Assembly: GCA_028023455.1 (NCBI GenBank)
Contig: JAQFVV010000517.1
Span: 1 to 64,000, forward strand
Reading direction: 5' to 3'
Length of the DNA: 64,000 nucleotides
Origin: Epiperipatus broadwayi
Lineage: Eukaryota > Onychophora > Udeonychophora > Euonychophora > Peripatidae
Shown piece by piece: positions 1 through 12,879 of the stretch. The notes under the pieces were generated by a model that worked only from the letters and a program-made list of their open reading frames with translations, had not been told where the DNA came from and did no database searches. Position 1 is the first letter of the stretch, and every line of letters starts with the position of its first letter. Both the position numbers and the translations under genes were made by a program.

Positions 1-7
1 ACTTAAT

Positions 8-779
8 GGAATATCATTTCATTCCATCATTTCTATTCAATATCAGAAATCATTTAATATATTAGTCATGTTAATAAATGTCTTCAATTATGATCAAATT
101 ACTCTACCAGTTATTCCCACAGACCAACCTCCACCTAGTACTAAGGATGTAGTAGGCAGGTCACTAGATCTAGTGAAAAATATATTCCTATAACAAAAGA
201 TACTTTTAAAAATATAATCAAGATATGGGAAGGATACTTTGTTATTAATCCACCTGGTATACAAATCCAGGGTAAATTAAATATAACAAATCAAAAGATT
301 ATTTCTCTCTTCAAATTTTGGTACATGGAACCTAAATATCTAGATTTTGTTATAAAAATCAATATGCAGGCCATCAGCACTAATTGGTTCTTATCTGCTA
401 GAAGAGGCATATCCAAATTAGATCCCATATGTCCATTGTGTAGTCAGGTGGATGAGACATTTGAACATCTTGTTTACTCTTGCACTGGACTCTGGAGAAT
501 AAAAAAAAACTATATATGATAATGTTAAGATTGATTACTATTTGATCACCTCAATTAAAGACAGTATCAAATGCAGAGTTTTTGCCAATATCAGGCTATC
601 TATATTTCTGAACTATATAATATGGACGGCGAGATGTAAGAAGGTATTCTGCGGTTTAATCTTTCAAGATGATGAATATTTTTTTTAGAAAACTGGTTAA
701 GATCAAGAAACACAATGAACTTCTCATACCTAAAAGCACATTGCTGGACACATGGAATTTGATATCTATTAAAGAATAA
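8..779 (+). pseudogene. LINE ORF2 C-terminal fragment (degenerate)
   Basis: This is the decayed C-terminal third of a LINE ORF2 protein, which in intact form is the endonuclease/reverse transcriptase. From base 8 the frame reads GISFH then YQK, aligned with GMSLH...YQK around residues 819-831 of the intact ORF2. Near 109-140 it reads PVIPTDQPPPS against PVIPSDRPPPS. After a frame change, 325-519 reads EPKYLDFVIKIN against EPRFLDFLVKIN and then a finger of the form C-P-L-C...E-H...C, matching C960, C963, H972 and C977. The final segment reads LLDTWNLISIKE and stops at 777-779, close to the intact C-terminus FDNTWSLIKLD. Several frameshifts and stops make it non-functional. The best single open piece is 64 codons at 325-519. 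The identification rests on an internal comparison within this window and is strong. Confidence 0.85.
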
Positions 780-1249
780 TCAATAGGTATCAACAACACT
801 TGCTTTCAGTGCTTATGATTAATAGAGTAATAGATATAAAATGTCAATATGAAATGGGCACCTTCTTCATACCGAAATAGTTTAGAATGTCATGCCCTGA
901 ATAGTATCATATAGATGACTTTAAACTCACTTACCTGGATGCTTATAAATGAATGGACAGATGCAGAAAATTACAAAGCTTATGAATGGCTGGAATTGAA
1001 TATCAGTAGTGTCTAATTGAATATTTTCACACTGGTGCAATGACAGCCTATAAGTTCTTTGTGAAAATGAATATGGACTTGAATGAATCATTGTTGGAAA
1101 TACTTATTCTTGCTGTGGGCACACCGGTGCGTAATTGCTTTTAAATAATTACTCCACAGATATTTATTTTAAGAAATTCTTGTACATAGTTGGATATTTG
1201 CCCTCACAACTATTGCACTGTCCTAAGGCATATGATAGTACACTCAGAC

Positions 1250-1283
1250 AATAAAAAGTTTTAGTGAATTAAAAAAAAAAAAA
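1250..1283 (+). terminator. polyadenylation signal and A tail of the LINE relic
   Basis: AATAAA at 1250-1255 is followed 15 bases later by 13 consecutive A. The spacing fits a genomic copy of a polyadenylated transcript end. Confidence 0.6.
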
Positions 1284-2330
1284 CAATTACATTTAATAAT
1301 TTTTAGTCACCTCAGGTATTTGTTTCTTTTAGCTAGAAGATTCCTATATCTGTATTTATGATAAAATCAATATTGATTAACAGTCCATCTTGTAATAGAA
1401 ATATACCAGCTGCCCATATTAATAAATTATGAACATCAAATAATGATGCTTAATTCTTCCGATTGAGATCATGTTATCCATTGGACACTGTTTAAAAGAT
1501 AATAAAGGTGATCAATATTGAGTTTCTGAGCCATATCTGATTATGGAACTGTGCCCTTCCAGTAGTGAAGTGCACATGGCATTACAGGTGATCATTAGAA
1601 TGATTATATGAAGGCAGTTCATGGGCAAAAGCCTACTAAGGATTTATTGGATTACATTTGTTATTCACTATAAGAATGAGTGTTGCAGTGAATTGCAGAA
1701 CATGAGCTGTTAATTGAGAACTGATAATCAGAAGATAATCAAAAATTTACACTCGTACAAAATTTATGTTTGTATTAATTTTTTTTTTTCTGTACAAAAT
1801 CACTTTATATCATACTTATTTACGTTTAATAAATTTATTGCAAAAAAAAAATAAAAGTTATTGGTTAATAATTAAAAATGAGAATTTTGTTCTAAATAAG
1901 ATATCAATTAATGACTGCACCTGTGGGGTAAAAGTAAAATCTAGTTTACTGATTGAGTTTGTTTGCAACAAAAGACTTTATCATTAAATCAGAATACTGT
2001 TACTAACTGCTAGACCTTAAAAATTTATAATGAAATTGGAATCAAAATTACATAATTTATATATTTAATTAAAATTTTTTTTAAAGTAAATGAAATATAA
2101 CACCTCAGAAACATTATCAGTAGAAGGAAATCACATTATATGATTCTGTTTAATTAAAAGTAAATTGGTCCTGAGGCAAACGAAATTCCAAAAGGTGTTA
2201 AGGCTTGGTAGGTGAAATGTATAAATAGGCTATATTTTAAGTGAGAAGGAAAACTCCATTTTCTTTGAAGAGCCATTACTATCCAAGCTGATATATTTTA
2301 ATTTCGCCATGTCCTGCTAGACAGGCAAAA
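1284..2330. other. AT-rich non-coding stretch
   Basis: No open frame longer than about 70 codons and no recognisable motif. The 73-codon frame at 1766-1987 is low-complexity hydrophobic and shows no family resemblance. Confidence 0.5.
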
Positions 2331-2414
2331 AATTTCTGCCTTTTCCATGATGGAATGTCGAAATTTGATCAACCCAAGGCCAAAGCAACAACCAATGTTG
2401 CCCTAACAAGCTTA

Positions 2415-2592
2415 TAACAAATAGAAGATGCTATAAGCTGCTCAAAGAACTCACCTTCATTCCAATTCAAGCACCTCGGTCCAGCTATAGGAATGTCATC
2501 TTAAATCATCTCCCAACTAAATAGAAGCCATAAACCACTAAAAAAATTCACCTTCATTCCAGCTCAAGTATCTCCAGTTCAGCTATATGAGG
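2415..2592. repeat. diverged tandem pair, about 100-bp period
   Basis: Two adjacent blocks, about 2420-2490 and 2520-2592, share AATAGAAG, TCACCTTCATTCCA, CTCAAG or TTCAAG, and CAGCTATA in the same order. They differ at many positions, so the duplication is old. No coding content was recognised. Confidence 0.6.
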
Positions 2593-3329
2593 ACCATTTT
2601 AATATCAATTAAAAATCACAGAGCTCTGTGTAAAATTGAAAATGATCATTATTTCTTCAAAATCTGGTTAGCTAACCCTGTTGATGTAAACCCTGTCTAA
2701 ATTGTCATATAATATTTGAATACTATAAATGACCTACTTTTGCCAAATTTCTTTATTAATTTAATGTTTTGCTATATAACTTAATCACTGCAAGTATATT
2801 TACTTTTCTTTTGCTTATTTTAATTATTATTAATTATGCCTCTGTTTTGAAATGGCAGCATTTAGTTACAAAATATGTTTTTTTAAGATATTATTTAAAA
2901 TCTTTGTATTATTATTTATTATAGCATCATTTTGCACACTGTTAATGGCGACCCTTTTGTGCTTGTTGTTATTTTGTCATTTGTAAATTAATTAACGTAA
3001 ATATAAAATGTGGCTTATAAATCCAAATTTGCAACCTTTAATTATGTTATTAAAAATTAAACTAGTCTGAGTGTAACCATAAGTATATTTTTCTTGTTAA
3101 AGTATTTCCCCCTTAAGAGTTTATTAATTATAGATAACTGGAAAGATTGAACGGGATAAAGTAAAATTTATATATATATATATATATATTCCCGTTAGTA
3201 GCATATATGTATTTCTCATGCTACAGAAAAGTTGGCTCTTTTGATCAAGCTGATAAATTAGTGTTCATGTATGGTATAGTATTTAATTTATAATATATTT
3301 TGGCTTGGCAGTTGTGAAATTTATCAATA

Positions 3330-3463
3330 TTTTATCATTGTGCTGTTTTATATATATATATATATATATAAGATGTAGCCATGGTGAGTCCATATATATT
3401 TTATCATATATGCTGTGCTGTTATATATATATATATATATAAGATGTAGCCATGGTGAGTCCA
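3330..3463. repeat. tandem duplication carrying a TA tract
   Basis: Copy one (3330-3392) and copy two (3399-3463) each run TTTTATCAT...GCTGT, a TA tract of about 20 bases, then AGATGTAGCCATGGTGAGTC. A further TA tract lies at 3168-3190. The non-TA parts are almost identical, so the duplication is recent. Confidence 0.75.
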
Positions 3464-3469
3464 GCCCAT

Positions 3470-5640
3470 CTTTCTCTCTTATGGGTAGTGCAGTAGCTAA
3501 GACTGAACTAAAGGCCAGATGAGCACGTATGCCCCCCCCCACCTCTGATGAACCAAATCAAGATTCTCTTTTAGCAGCAGGATGATCAGTCATTGGGTAA
3601 ACCAGTGTTGGTCATGAAAACTCTAAAATCTATTCATCCATATGCAGAGCCATTTTACTATTATATTTACTTGTGCATAGCATAAAAGTAAAATCTTTAT
3701 AGCCAACTCTACCTCCCTAATATGCAGTCTTCGGCAGTGAACCGAAGCATTCTTGAAAACCCATTTGATCTAAAGCTATCTGGGATGCTTTATATGCCCA
3801 TACTTAATATATAAATTTGTCATAATCAGATGTATTATTAAGCTCCACTCCAGACTTGGTTTGATTACATGTATAATAGCAACTCGAATTGATTATGAAA
3901 TGGCATAACTAATAAGTGGAATGTAGGGATTTATTATATAGCATAATATTTAGCTTCATTAAATAATAGCCACAAATGTATTTAACTCAATCATCAATTA
4001 TTGTTTGTACAATTGCCTAGAGTAATTGTTGCAATAAAATGCCTGGGTGCATTATCCAATGCTAAATTATGGGTTATATCAAAATATATATGTAATTGTC
4101 AATAAATATATTACTAATTCATCATATACCAGTTTCTGTCTCATTATTAGATCAATCCAATTCATTAATTGATTATAACTATTCATTAGTAAAGCCCCTT
4201 TTAATTAAATATATTAGATTTTATCATGGGAACGTCTCTAGTATTAAATTTGTTAATATATATGTTTAAATCCATGAGTATCATTGTATTCTCCACTCTT
4301 CTAGTGGGATGGACTTAAGAATTAATTTTCATGTGCCATCATTGTTATGTTATCCATTAGGTATTTGATATGGGTCTTGGAGAGTGGATCCAGGTTGGTT
4401 CCTGACCTAAATCTCAGGCTTGGCTGGGTTTGAAGTACATTTTGTGTTTCCCAGCTCTTGTTAGATGGAGAAATATGTTTTGACCGGTACAATATAAATA
4501 AAGTGAATATGCAGAAAGTGGATTATTGAGTTTTATGCTGGATTTGCAAAGATAAGGGGGGTTGAAATATAAATGTCATGGAGGTGGCAAGATTATGTTG
4601 TGGAAATGAGATGGAGCAGGAGAGTGAACAAATGGGAAAAACTTAGGGCAGGCAATGGAAAGAGATGGGAAAGTGGCTAGCATAATTTCCTGTCCATAGT
4701 ATCTGAGAGATTCATGATTCTGAAAATGCAGGTCACAATTCATCTTGCAATAAATTAATCTCAAAAAAATACATAAAAATCTTTAGCACTGTAAATTCTT
4801 ATTTATTACATTACATAATATTAGAATTTAAAACAGCATTGGCAATATTGAAAATGAAAGAAATTTCATACTTTACCATATATATATATACATCAATTAG
4901 ATTTTAAAATATTTAGAAATAAAGTTACTATTTTTAGCACAAATATTCCAGACAATCAATCAAATATATGAAAAGGAAAAAGGTAAAACAGTTTCTTTTA
5001 TTTTTAAAATGTATTATCATATGATAGGGAGCACTATAATTATACATAAATAATTGCAATGTTATATAAATTTGAGATAAATGAAAGAGCAATCCATTTG
5101 TTGTAAATATCTGAATGTGTTGTATATATTATGGAGTGAATTATATATACTATGAAATGAATGAAAATTTGAGGAATATGTTAAAAATAAAATCTCATAA
5201 TAAATAATAATAAAAAGAAAAGGTAAATGCCTTAAAAAATAGCTATAAGCATACCTCTATAGTAAAGAAATTAATACCCATGTCTAAACAGATTTGTCTG
5301 GATTAATATATCTATCTTTATTTTTGGGCGATAACTGATTATGTATATAAATATTGCAATTGAGGCCATACATATATTTTAGTGAATGTGATACCCCATT
5401 AAATGTCAAGTCTTCAATCAGGATAAAATTAAAATATAAAAACTTTTGCTAACTTTAACTTTTAAATTCCTCTATATTATCTGGATTTTAGAATGGTAAA
5501 AGTCCTTGTGCATAAATGTGGCTCTGCTTATTAGATCGTGATTAATTATATGTAAATTATAAAGATATTCAAAAAGATAACAAAATTGAAATTGTGTTTA
5601 TTTAAATAATATAAAATAGAATATTTCTGTTGTTAATAAA
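3470..5640. other. non-coding stretch, partly less AT-rich
   Basis: No gene was recognised. Two patches, about 3540-3800 and 4300-4760, are less AT-rich than their surroundings and may be old repeats. The antisense 62-codon frame at 4576-4764 shows no family signature. Confidence 0.45.
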
Positions 5641-5646
5641 TATTTC

Positions 5647-5719
5647 TGACAAAATATTTATAAAATGAGTTATATATATATATATATATATATATATAAC
5701 TCATTTTATAAATATTTTG

Positions 5720-5772
<53 letters not shown>
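5647..5772. repeat. perfect palindrome with a TA core, abutting a second TA tract
   Basis: A 24-bp arm at 5647-5670 (beginning TGACAAAATATT) is repeated as its exact reverse complement at 5699-5722. Between them are 28 bases of alternating T and A. A second TA tract of about 50 bases follows at 5723-5772. Confidence 0.9.
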
Positions 5773-5773
<1 letters not shown>

Positions 5774-6030
5774 CTAGAGGGGATTTAACCCAGACTTTCA
5801 AGCTTTCTTTAGTCATCCATTCCATCTTATGAAATCAATACACACATGAATTCATACAATCACAAAGATAAATCATCTTCACCATATGTATTTCATGCTG
5901 AACCAACACTCATCAGTTAGTCCACATCATCATCTCCTGCACATAGATAGCAAACCCTCAAAATTTCATCAATAGGCTTCAATTTTCTCTCTCCAACTCT
6001 TCAGCCATCCATATCATTGAAAATGTGATT
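5774..6030 (-). repeat. interspersed repeat, family A (minus orientation)
   Basis: This block recurs at 56428-56700 (same orientation) and, inverted, at 56790-56936 and 57513-57778. Shared words include GACTTTCAA, CCATTCCATCTTAT, TATTTCATGCTGAA, CTCATCAGTT and CCATCCATATCATTGAAAA. In the minus orientation the element ends in GGGTTAAATCCC, a B-box-like word, directly against the TA tract at 5723-5772. The copy at 57.5 kb has the same arrangement. A tRNA connection is possible but unproven. Confidence 0.75.
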
Positions 6031-6147
6031 GATGAATAAAGAGAAATTGAAAGACTGGATTGAAATTCCTTCTAATTACATCTAGCTTAAATGTAATTAA
6101 ACCACTAAACATTACATGATGATCATTTTTTATGCTTGCTCAAGCTA

Positions 6148-6765
6148 TTAAAACAGATAAAATTCTCCATACAGTTGTGTCACTCAGTGCAAGACAGAGT
6201 AATCAATAGATGCAATAAGGTTTAGTGCATAAAATTCCTATTTAATGCTTATGTATCCAATATCCCCAGACTAGTTTCTAGCTTGTGGCTTTGATCACTG
6301 AGGAGCTTTGTATCTAAGAGCACTGCACCTAGATCTTTGGATCTAATGCAACTCTTCAGCAGCCACTTTTTATCTTTACCTAACTAATAAGATAGGGGTT
6401 GCTATGGTTATTAAAGAACCAAAGACACCAAATTGTATGGGTACTGAATTGAGATCAGACCTATATCACTATATAAGCTAGTGAGCTTGGATTGAAAATA
6501 TTATTATGTTGTTAGACTCATAATTTTGTAGTTAAGTAGAGATAAAAGGTTACTGCTGGAGGATTGCATTAGATTCTAAGATCTATGTGCAGTGTTCTCA
6601 GATCCAAGGCCTCACTGATAAAATGACAAGCTAGAATCTAGTCTGGGGATATTGTATGAGTAGACAATAGATAGAGATTTTATGCACTAAACATTCTTAC
6701 ATCCATTGATTACTCTAGCTTGCACTGGGTGGCATTACTGTATGGAGAGTTTTACTTGTTTTTAA
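6148..6765. mobile_element. foldback element with about 230-bp inverted arms
   Basis: The left arm (about 6148-6383) and right arm (about 6530-6765) are reverse complements over most of their length. Shared left-arm words include CTCCATACAG, CAGTGCAAG, GAGTAATCAAT, TTTAGTGCATAAAAT, CAATATCCCCAGACTAG and TCTAATGCAA. The unique centre is about 145 bp. TTAA is present at both outer edges (6148-6151 and 6762-6765), which would suit a TTAA-specific element, although TTAA is common in this AT-rich sequence. It has no coding capacity, so it would be non-autonomous. Confidence 0.75.
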
Positions 6766-6803
6766 CTTAAATGTATATATACTTTACTTGTAATTATATA
6801 TAT

Positions 6804-6917
6804 ATAAACACAGAATTATGTCTTTATAAAACTGCTTTAATATTTCAACTGGAAGACTGGTTTTCATCAGAAAACCAAAAAAAAAAAAGAATATTAAAGC
6901 AGTTGTATTCTGTGTTT
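6804..6917. repeat. short interrupted inverted repeat
   Basis: AACACAGAAT and ACTGCTTTAATATT on the left return as reverse complements on the right, with an insertion of about 10 bases in the left arm. A smaller hairpin, TGGTTTTC and GAAAACCA, sits in the centre next to an A run. Confidence 0.65.
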
Positions 6918-6950
6918 TTATTATGTTTTAATTTTTCCTTTAGTTAGTTC

Positions 6951-7318
<368 letters not shown>

Positions 7319-7320
7319 AT

Positions 7321-8880
7321 ATATATAGTGAAAGAGAGAACAGGCATATGCAAACAAATGCCTAATACAAACTGCGACCCAACGGTTGGTACTTCTCAGT
7401 AATATAGCTATTAGAATCAACTAGATAACAAAACCAGATATCAAGCTCCTTTGTCATTTAATCAATCTGAAAATTCACTGATATTTTATTAACTATTGAT
7501 CTTTTGCTTAAAACATGAGTAATATGATATTTATTATGTTTTAGCAAAAAAAGTTTTCAAGCCTCTGTTAATTATGTCCAACAATCTAAATCTGCTTGCA
7601 ACTCAGTTGTTAAATTTTCAGGATCTATCTTGGATTTGATTGATATGTTTCCCAGCTATTGTCTGTTTTTATCAATCAAGATAAAATATAATTACAATTA
7701 TCTTTCAAAGTTGAAAACTCTTACATTTTTCAAACTATATGTGCCTCTGGGTTTGTTATTAAAGTCTGGCATATTTCCAGTGTTGTTTTTTTTTTCTTTT
7801 GAAAATCTCTGTAATTTATATGAAAGATATGAGCAAATAACATTTACTTGTTGGGAGTTTGTTGCCTAGGTAAGGATACTATATTTGTTTGACTACTGAT
7901 GGTGAATATTAAATAGTTTTTGAATAATTGATAAAAGATTTTAGTGTTCATAAAGTGTTAATGCTCATCCAATATTCAGAACTATGAATTTTTACCAGAT
8001 GTGGTGTTTTTGCAATTATTCGAAAATTATAAGCATTGCTACGATATTTTAGAGTTTTAAACATATGTTTTATGGGCATTTTTGTAATTCAAGTAAATAT
8101 TTAAAAAATCACACAGGTACTTGACAAGAGTTCACCTGAAAATTAAGCATTAGAACTGAAGAACTGAATTGTGAGTTATAGATGTTGACCCTCAAAATTT
8201 ATCATTCTGTCAATATTCTAACTCACAGAGAAAAATATTAAAACTATGAAAAATATCGAATACATGTTCTTATATAAAACTAAAATTGTTCTCACTACAG
8301 CAAATAACATTCAATTTATTTCAACATTAAATATTTTTATCTAAGAGAAGCTTTTCATTTTTGAACATAATAATATAAACATGAAAAATATTATTCATAA
8401 AATAACTTAAACATGCATGCAACGTGAACTAGAAGTGATTAATTTCTCCAAAGATTAACTTTTATAAAAAGAAAATAAAAGTTGTGGCTGTGAGAACATG
8501 TGATAATATCAAATCTTTATCTAGAAAGACAAATATTTTTTTTTCAAATTTGCAACTTTTGTAAATAGACATAATATAGCTTTTTTTTTAGATAAAAAAA
8601 AAAATTAAATGTTTATTTTTTAGGCTAACTAAAGAAAAATAGTATTGAATTTTAAATGTGTTAAATATAAAAAACAGTTGGATTTTTAAATAAAATGAAT
8701 ACAATCTCTAGTTCTGTTTTAGATTAATTTCCCAGCATTTTTAATGAAAAAGTATGTGGAAATGCTTTTAATGTTATTGGATTATATTTTCAACCTTATT
8801 TCAAGCAGCTACTCTTCCTTCATATGTAAAAAATTGCAATATGTATATGTTTTCTTATACTCTTAGTTTGATAATGAATG
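7321..8880. other. AT-rich non-coding stretch
   Basis: Nothing was recognised. The 79-codon frame at 7630-7869 is hydrophobic and A/T driven, with no supporting motif. Confidence 0.5.
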
Positions 8881-8884
8881 GAAA

Positions 8885-9470
8885 TTAAGATATTATATTC
8901 ATGTAAACTGAAATAATTTTAGCTATTAATGTTGCCATGAAACTATCAATTACTACTAATGGAAAATCTTCATGAGACTAAACTAGGTTTTCCATTACCT
9001 TATATTAGATCATTTGTTAAGGTTTATTGAAGTAAAAGGAGATTCTCTTTAAACTCAAACCAAGGTCTTATAAGAAGTTTTAAACCCAGAAAGCTATTTT
9101 TATAAGTGTGGGATAGAGAATGGCATATTCTTTGACATTCTGTAAATAATAACTAATCTTCTCCAGAAAGTTATGTATGTATTGAATTATATTTTTATGA
9201 ACTTGATAAAAATGAAAAATAAGAGATTATATCCTTATAGATAACTTTAGCTTTTGATGTTACTATAAAACGTTCAGTTACATTAATTGATTCCTGAAGC
9301 CAAATATATTTTTTTCATTAATCTATAATAAATTGAAATTAATGGAGATCCTCTTTCATTTCAATCCTAAGTTCTTATAAGGAATTAAATCCAAAAGACA
9401 ATTTTATAGGTATGTAAATATATATTGTTTCATTATATTTTAACATCTAATTCAATAATCATAACTATTA
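8885..9470. repeat. old tandem duplication, period about 330 bp
   Basis: About 8890-9170 and 9220-9470 share, in order, ATTATAT..TTTAGCT..TGATGTT or TAATGTT, GGAGAT.CTCTTT, TCTTATAAG and AATTTTATAG-like words. Divergence is high, so the duplication is ancient and its edges are fuzzy. Confidence 0.5.
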
Positions 9471-9936
9471 ACTTTTAAAAAAATTCATTAGCTTATCTAA
9501 AGCAAATATTGATGTTTATTTTACTGTTATTGTGGTAAATAATAAGTTTGAAAGTGATATTCATATTTCCTCACATCACCTATTAGAGTAGATTATTAAA
9601 ATTATCCAAGATGTCACCCATAGAGATTTTATCAATTACTACATCCCAAAATTATGTCTCTCTATTTTTTTAAAGTGCTACTGATATTTAAAAAATAATA
9701 ATCACACACACATAAAAACGATTTTTGGAAAAAAAACCCACAGAATTAAGAGATACTATGCTAACTACAATAAACAAAAGTATTTAAAAATATTATTAAT
9801 ATAATAGTAATTTTTATTTGGATAGCTAGACAACCAATATTACACCTAATAAGGATAATAACTTTTAATATTATATTTAAACATGTAAATGTGAATGCAC
9901 AAATATTGGTGTTACTTCAAGAATTTAGTGAGCTAT

Positions 9937-10369
9937 ATCTCAGAAAATGAAGCAAACAAAATGTGCACATAATCATATTAGAGGTTAGCTTTATTTTGTA
10001 AAATTGAAAAAATATGCCTAGTACACTTTTGACTACTTAATTATACTAGTCATAATCATGATATTGATGATGAAAAGAAAGTTGTGGTATTTATTAATGA
10101 AACTCAATAATGAATTTACATATTTAAATGGCAAATAAGTTATTTATATTGGCCATTTTTTGAAAGGGGGCACATAAATCTTTTTTGTTAATTGTTTGTA
10201 TATCTCTTGCAATGGCAAAGGCCTCTTTCATCTTTTTTCTCTGTCATTGACTTCTATAACTAGTATGATTAAATAGTCAAAACTGCACTAGGCATATTTT
10301 GCAAAATAAAGCTTATCTCTAACACAGTTATGTATATATTTTTGTTTGTTATATTTTCTGAGATACATT
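9937..10369. repeat. inverted repeat with about 120-bp arms
   Basis: The left arm (about 9937-10058) contains TCTCAGAAAAT, AGCTTTATTTTG and ATATGCCTAGT. The right arm (about 10247-10369) is its imperfect reverse complement. A related third copy lies in right-arm orientation at about 12690-12870. This makes it an interspersed, probably foldback, family. The 74-codon frame at 10269-10493 lies across the right arm and is not considered a gene. Confidence 0.65.
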
Positions 10370-11439
10370 TTAGTATAGTGTAATGGACACCTATCATAAC
10401 TTTAAGATGGTTTCCAAAATCTATAGGTCTATCTGTGTCTTGTATGAAAGAATCAGATTCCTTGAAATTGTTCAGCTCATAAAATCTTTCCAATCTGCTA
10501 CCAAATTTACATGTCTAAAGTTATTTTAAATCATGAAAAAATCGGCTTCCAGTTAAAATCTTTCTTTCTAAAAAAATATTATTAAGGGTTGCAAAAAATG
10601 TCTGAAAAATGTAAGTGATGCAAGCATAAAATATGAGGACTACAAGACACCACCTAAGAATATTGATAAATTTAGACTATTATCTCTTAATTTACAGGCA
10701 AAATCCTCCACGGAAATATGTTTTTTCAAGGACAAACAAAGTGTAAAATATAGCTTTTTCAGTCACTTTCAACTTCATTAATCTGACAAAACATGACCCA
10801 CCTGATAATATTAAGAGGATTTTAAATTATGCCTCATGATTTGTTGGTGGAATTTCGAAACACTAAATAAGTGAACATGCTGCTAACATTGAAATAATTT
10901 ATAATGACCGAGAAAAGGGATGCTGTTATTCATCAAACTGTGCAGTATGTTTTGTGTAAACAATCCAAGGGGCAAGACAAAGTGTGGTTTAAATGTATAG
11001 AGTGTGTCAAGCAATATTTTTATGAAAATGACATACTTTGTATGAAAGACGATAAAATAAATCAGTTTATAGCAAACTGACTCATTTTACTACAAACTGG
11101 AAATTGTCACAAAAATGCACACATAAATTAATAAATTATGATCTAAGCCAATAGTCTCATATAACTTAAAAGGAAATAAAGATAAATTTACATCTGCTGT
11201 TTTATGCAAATTTTGTAATAAAGCATTTTTTAAAATGTAATTATTTTAACATCTCTCCATCTGCTGCAATTCTGCCCCACTATTTGCCAATGTAAAATTT
11301 CATAAAGTCAAATGTTCCTATGCCTAATGATCAATTTCAGCAGTTTAATACAAGGCTTCTATAATGATTGGACAATGTTTTATTGATCAATTTGGCTTGG
11401 TAGACTTAATCTAAAGTCCTTATTTGAATGTGCTGATAG

Positions 11440-12250
11440 AATCAAAAATATTTGACTCAATAAGCATGCAATTTAGCATCATTGGACATTACTAAGCTGT
11501 ATGACTCCATTCCACATACATTATCTATCCAAATCATCAAAGAAGTTCGGAATAAAACTGAATATAATGTGCATAGGACTAAATTTATCTTGAAATTTTT
11601 ACATTAGATCTACAACAAGATTATTGCTTTATCTAACAAGTTTGTTACAAAATCAACAATGGTAGTTTATAGGCCTTTGTATAAACAGGATAATTTCAAG
11701 TATAGTGCACAATATATTCAAAGAAGAGGTCTTATCTAAATACAGTGAGTCCACTCCTCTTTGTTATACATGTTTTGTGAATTTCATCCTTGTTTTGTGC
11801 CCCAATGTGCAAATCACTGGAATGCAGACTGACTTCTCAAATACTTCTTAATTAAAATGGATATGAGAGAATGAGGATAACCAATAAGGCATCAAGTTTC
11901 TGGACCTATACATTCAGTGTGAATTACCCACCTCAATCATAAAGTGTATGTAAAGCCTATTCACTTCCATGCACCATATGTCTGAATCCATCAGATGAAA
12001 GTCTCACAAACTAGCCAGTCTCAAGGAATTTTTGTATAGGAACCACTATCTGTGTAAATTTGAATCCAATAAGAAAAATAACATTGATTTTTATGACAGA
12101 GATCTATACAACATTAGATGTAACAGCATAATGCCTACTCAAACTATTAAAACTTTTATTCCAAAATTGATCACTACCCATAGCAATGAATGGCAAACCC
12201 TGAATATCATTATTTTATATCCCTGGTCATATTCATTGCATTATTAAAGT
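11440..12250 (+). pseudogene. degenerate LINE reverse transcriptase, Dong/R4-like
   Basis: Around 11485-11560 one frame reads SLDITKLYDSIPHTL, a clear non-LTR reverse transcriptase motif A with the catalytic Asp of LDI followed by YDSIPH, wording typical of Dong/R4-type LINEs. About 200 bases further, a frame reads SESTPLCY where intact relatives carry a QGDSLSPL-type motif. Around 11930 comes ITHL...KVYVK, resembling the region around the catalytic DD box, but the DD itself is not readable. Stops and frameshifts occur throughout, so it is dead. It is unrelated to the intact LINE at 22.9-30.1 kb, whose motif A reads LDISEAFDS. The 71-codon frame at 12032-12247 may be its downstream continuation. 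The ends are not defined, and the clade is inferred from the motif alone. Confidence 0.5.
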
Positions 12251-12689
12251 CTATGTTTTGATTTATCAAATCAGCATTCACACCCTTCCCACAATTAATT
12301 GGATAATTAACAACACCAAAGTTATTCTGCCCTTAGATCAGAAATCACAAATAGTATACAAATTGTATGCAACTATACTAACTGCCATGCCATATATTAT
12401 AGCAAATCACATGGCAATCTATCCACCTGAATTGCACAGCATTGCTATCTATATAATCATTCCAAAGCTCAAACTGATGTTAAATCAATGTTCTATAAAC
12501 ACAAATCCAACCTTGGCCACATCTTTGATCTTCCAGTGTTGTCTGCTCTGAATATAACAATGCCAAGCAGAAGGTGAGAGAATCTTGTCACATTGGCAAA
12601 GATAAGCATGCCATAACCAAAAGATTCATGTGTTTGTGTTTCAAAAAATGACCAATATAAATAACTTATTGGCCATTCAAATATGAGTT

Positions 12690-12870
12690 TCATTTTTTTA
12701 ATACATGCCACAATTTTAAAATGTAATAATTTTCTTTTTACTGTCAATGTCATGATTATGAGTAGTATGATTAGTCAAACATTCACTAGACATATTTTGC
12801 TAATTTACAAAATTAAGCTCATTTTTTATATGGTTATGCATCTATTTTGTTTGAAATATGTGTGTTTTCA
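12690..12870 (+). repeat. third copy of the 10.3-kb inverted-repeat family
   Basis: It shares AGTATGATTA, AGTCAAA, TAGNCATATTTTGC and AGCT..TTTTT..GTTATG with the block at 10190-10390, in the same order and orientation. Confidence 0.5.
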
Positions 12871-12879
12871 AATGTAGTA

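Larger units (their letters stand above)
1..1283 (+). mobile_element. 3'-truncated relic of a LINE (same family as the intact copy at 22.9-30.1 kb)
   Basis: The first 780 bases translate, in shifting frames, into a sequence colinear with the last 255 residues of the intact LINE ORF2 found on the minus strand at 22986-26207. This is followed by about 470 bases of non-coding sequence, an AATAAA signal at 1250-1255 and a run of 13 A at 1271-1283. That order is what reverse transcription of a polyadenylated LINE transcript leaves behind. The window edge cuts the 5' side, so the true length is unknown. The 3' untranslated part is longer than the tail of the intact copy, so the stretch 780-1283 could partly belong to another insertion. 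Family membership is seen directly; the exact right boundary is inferred from the A run. Confidence 0.75.

Noticed and set aside
12258-12551. 97-codon plus-strand frame
   Set aside because: It is A/T driven with no motif. It could be a tail of the LINE relic, but nothing supports it as a gene.
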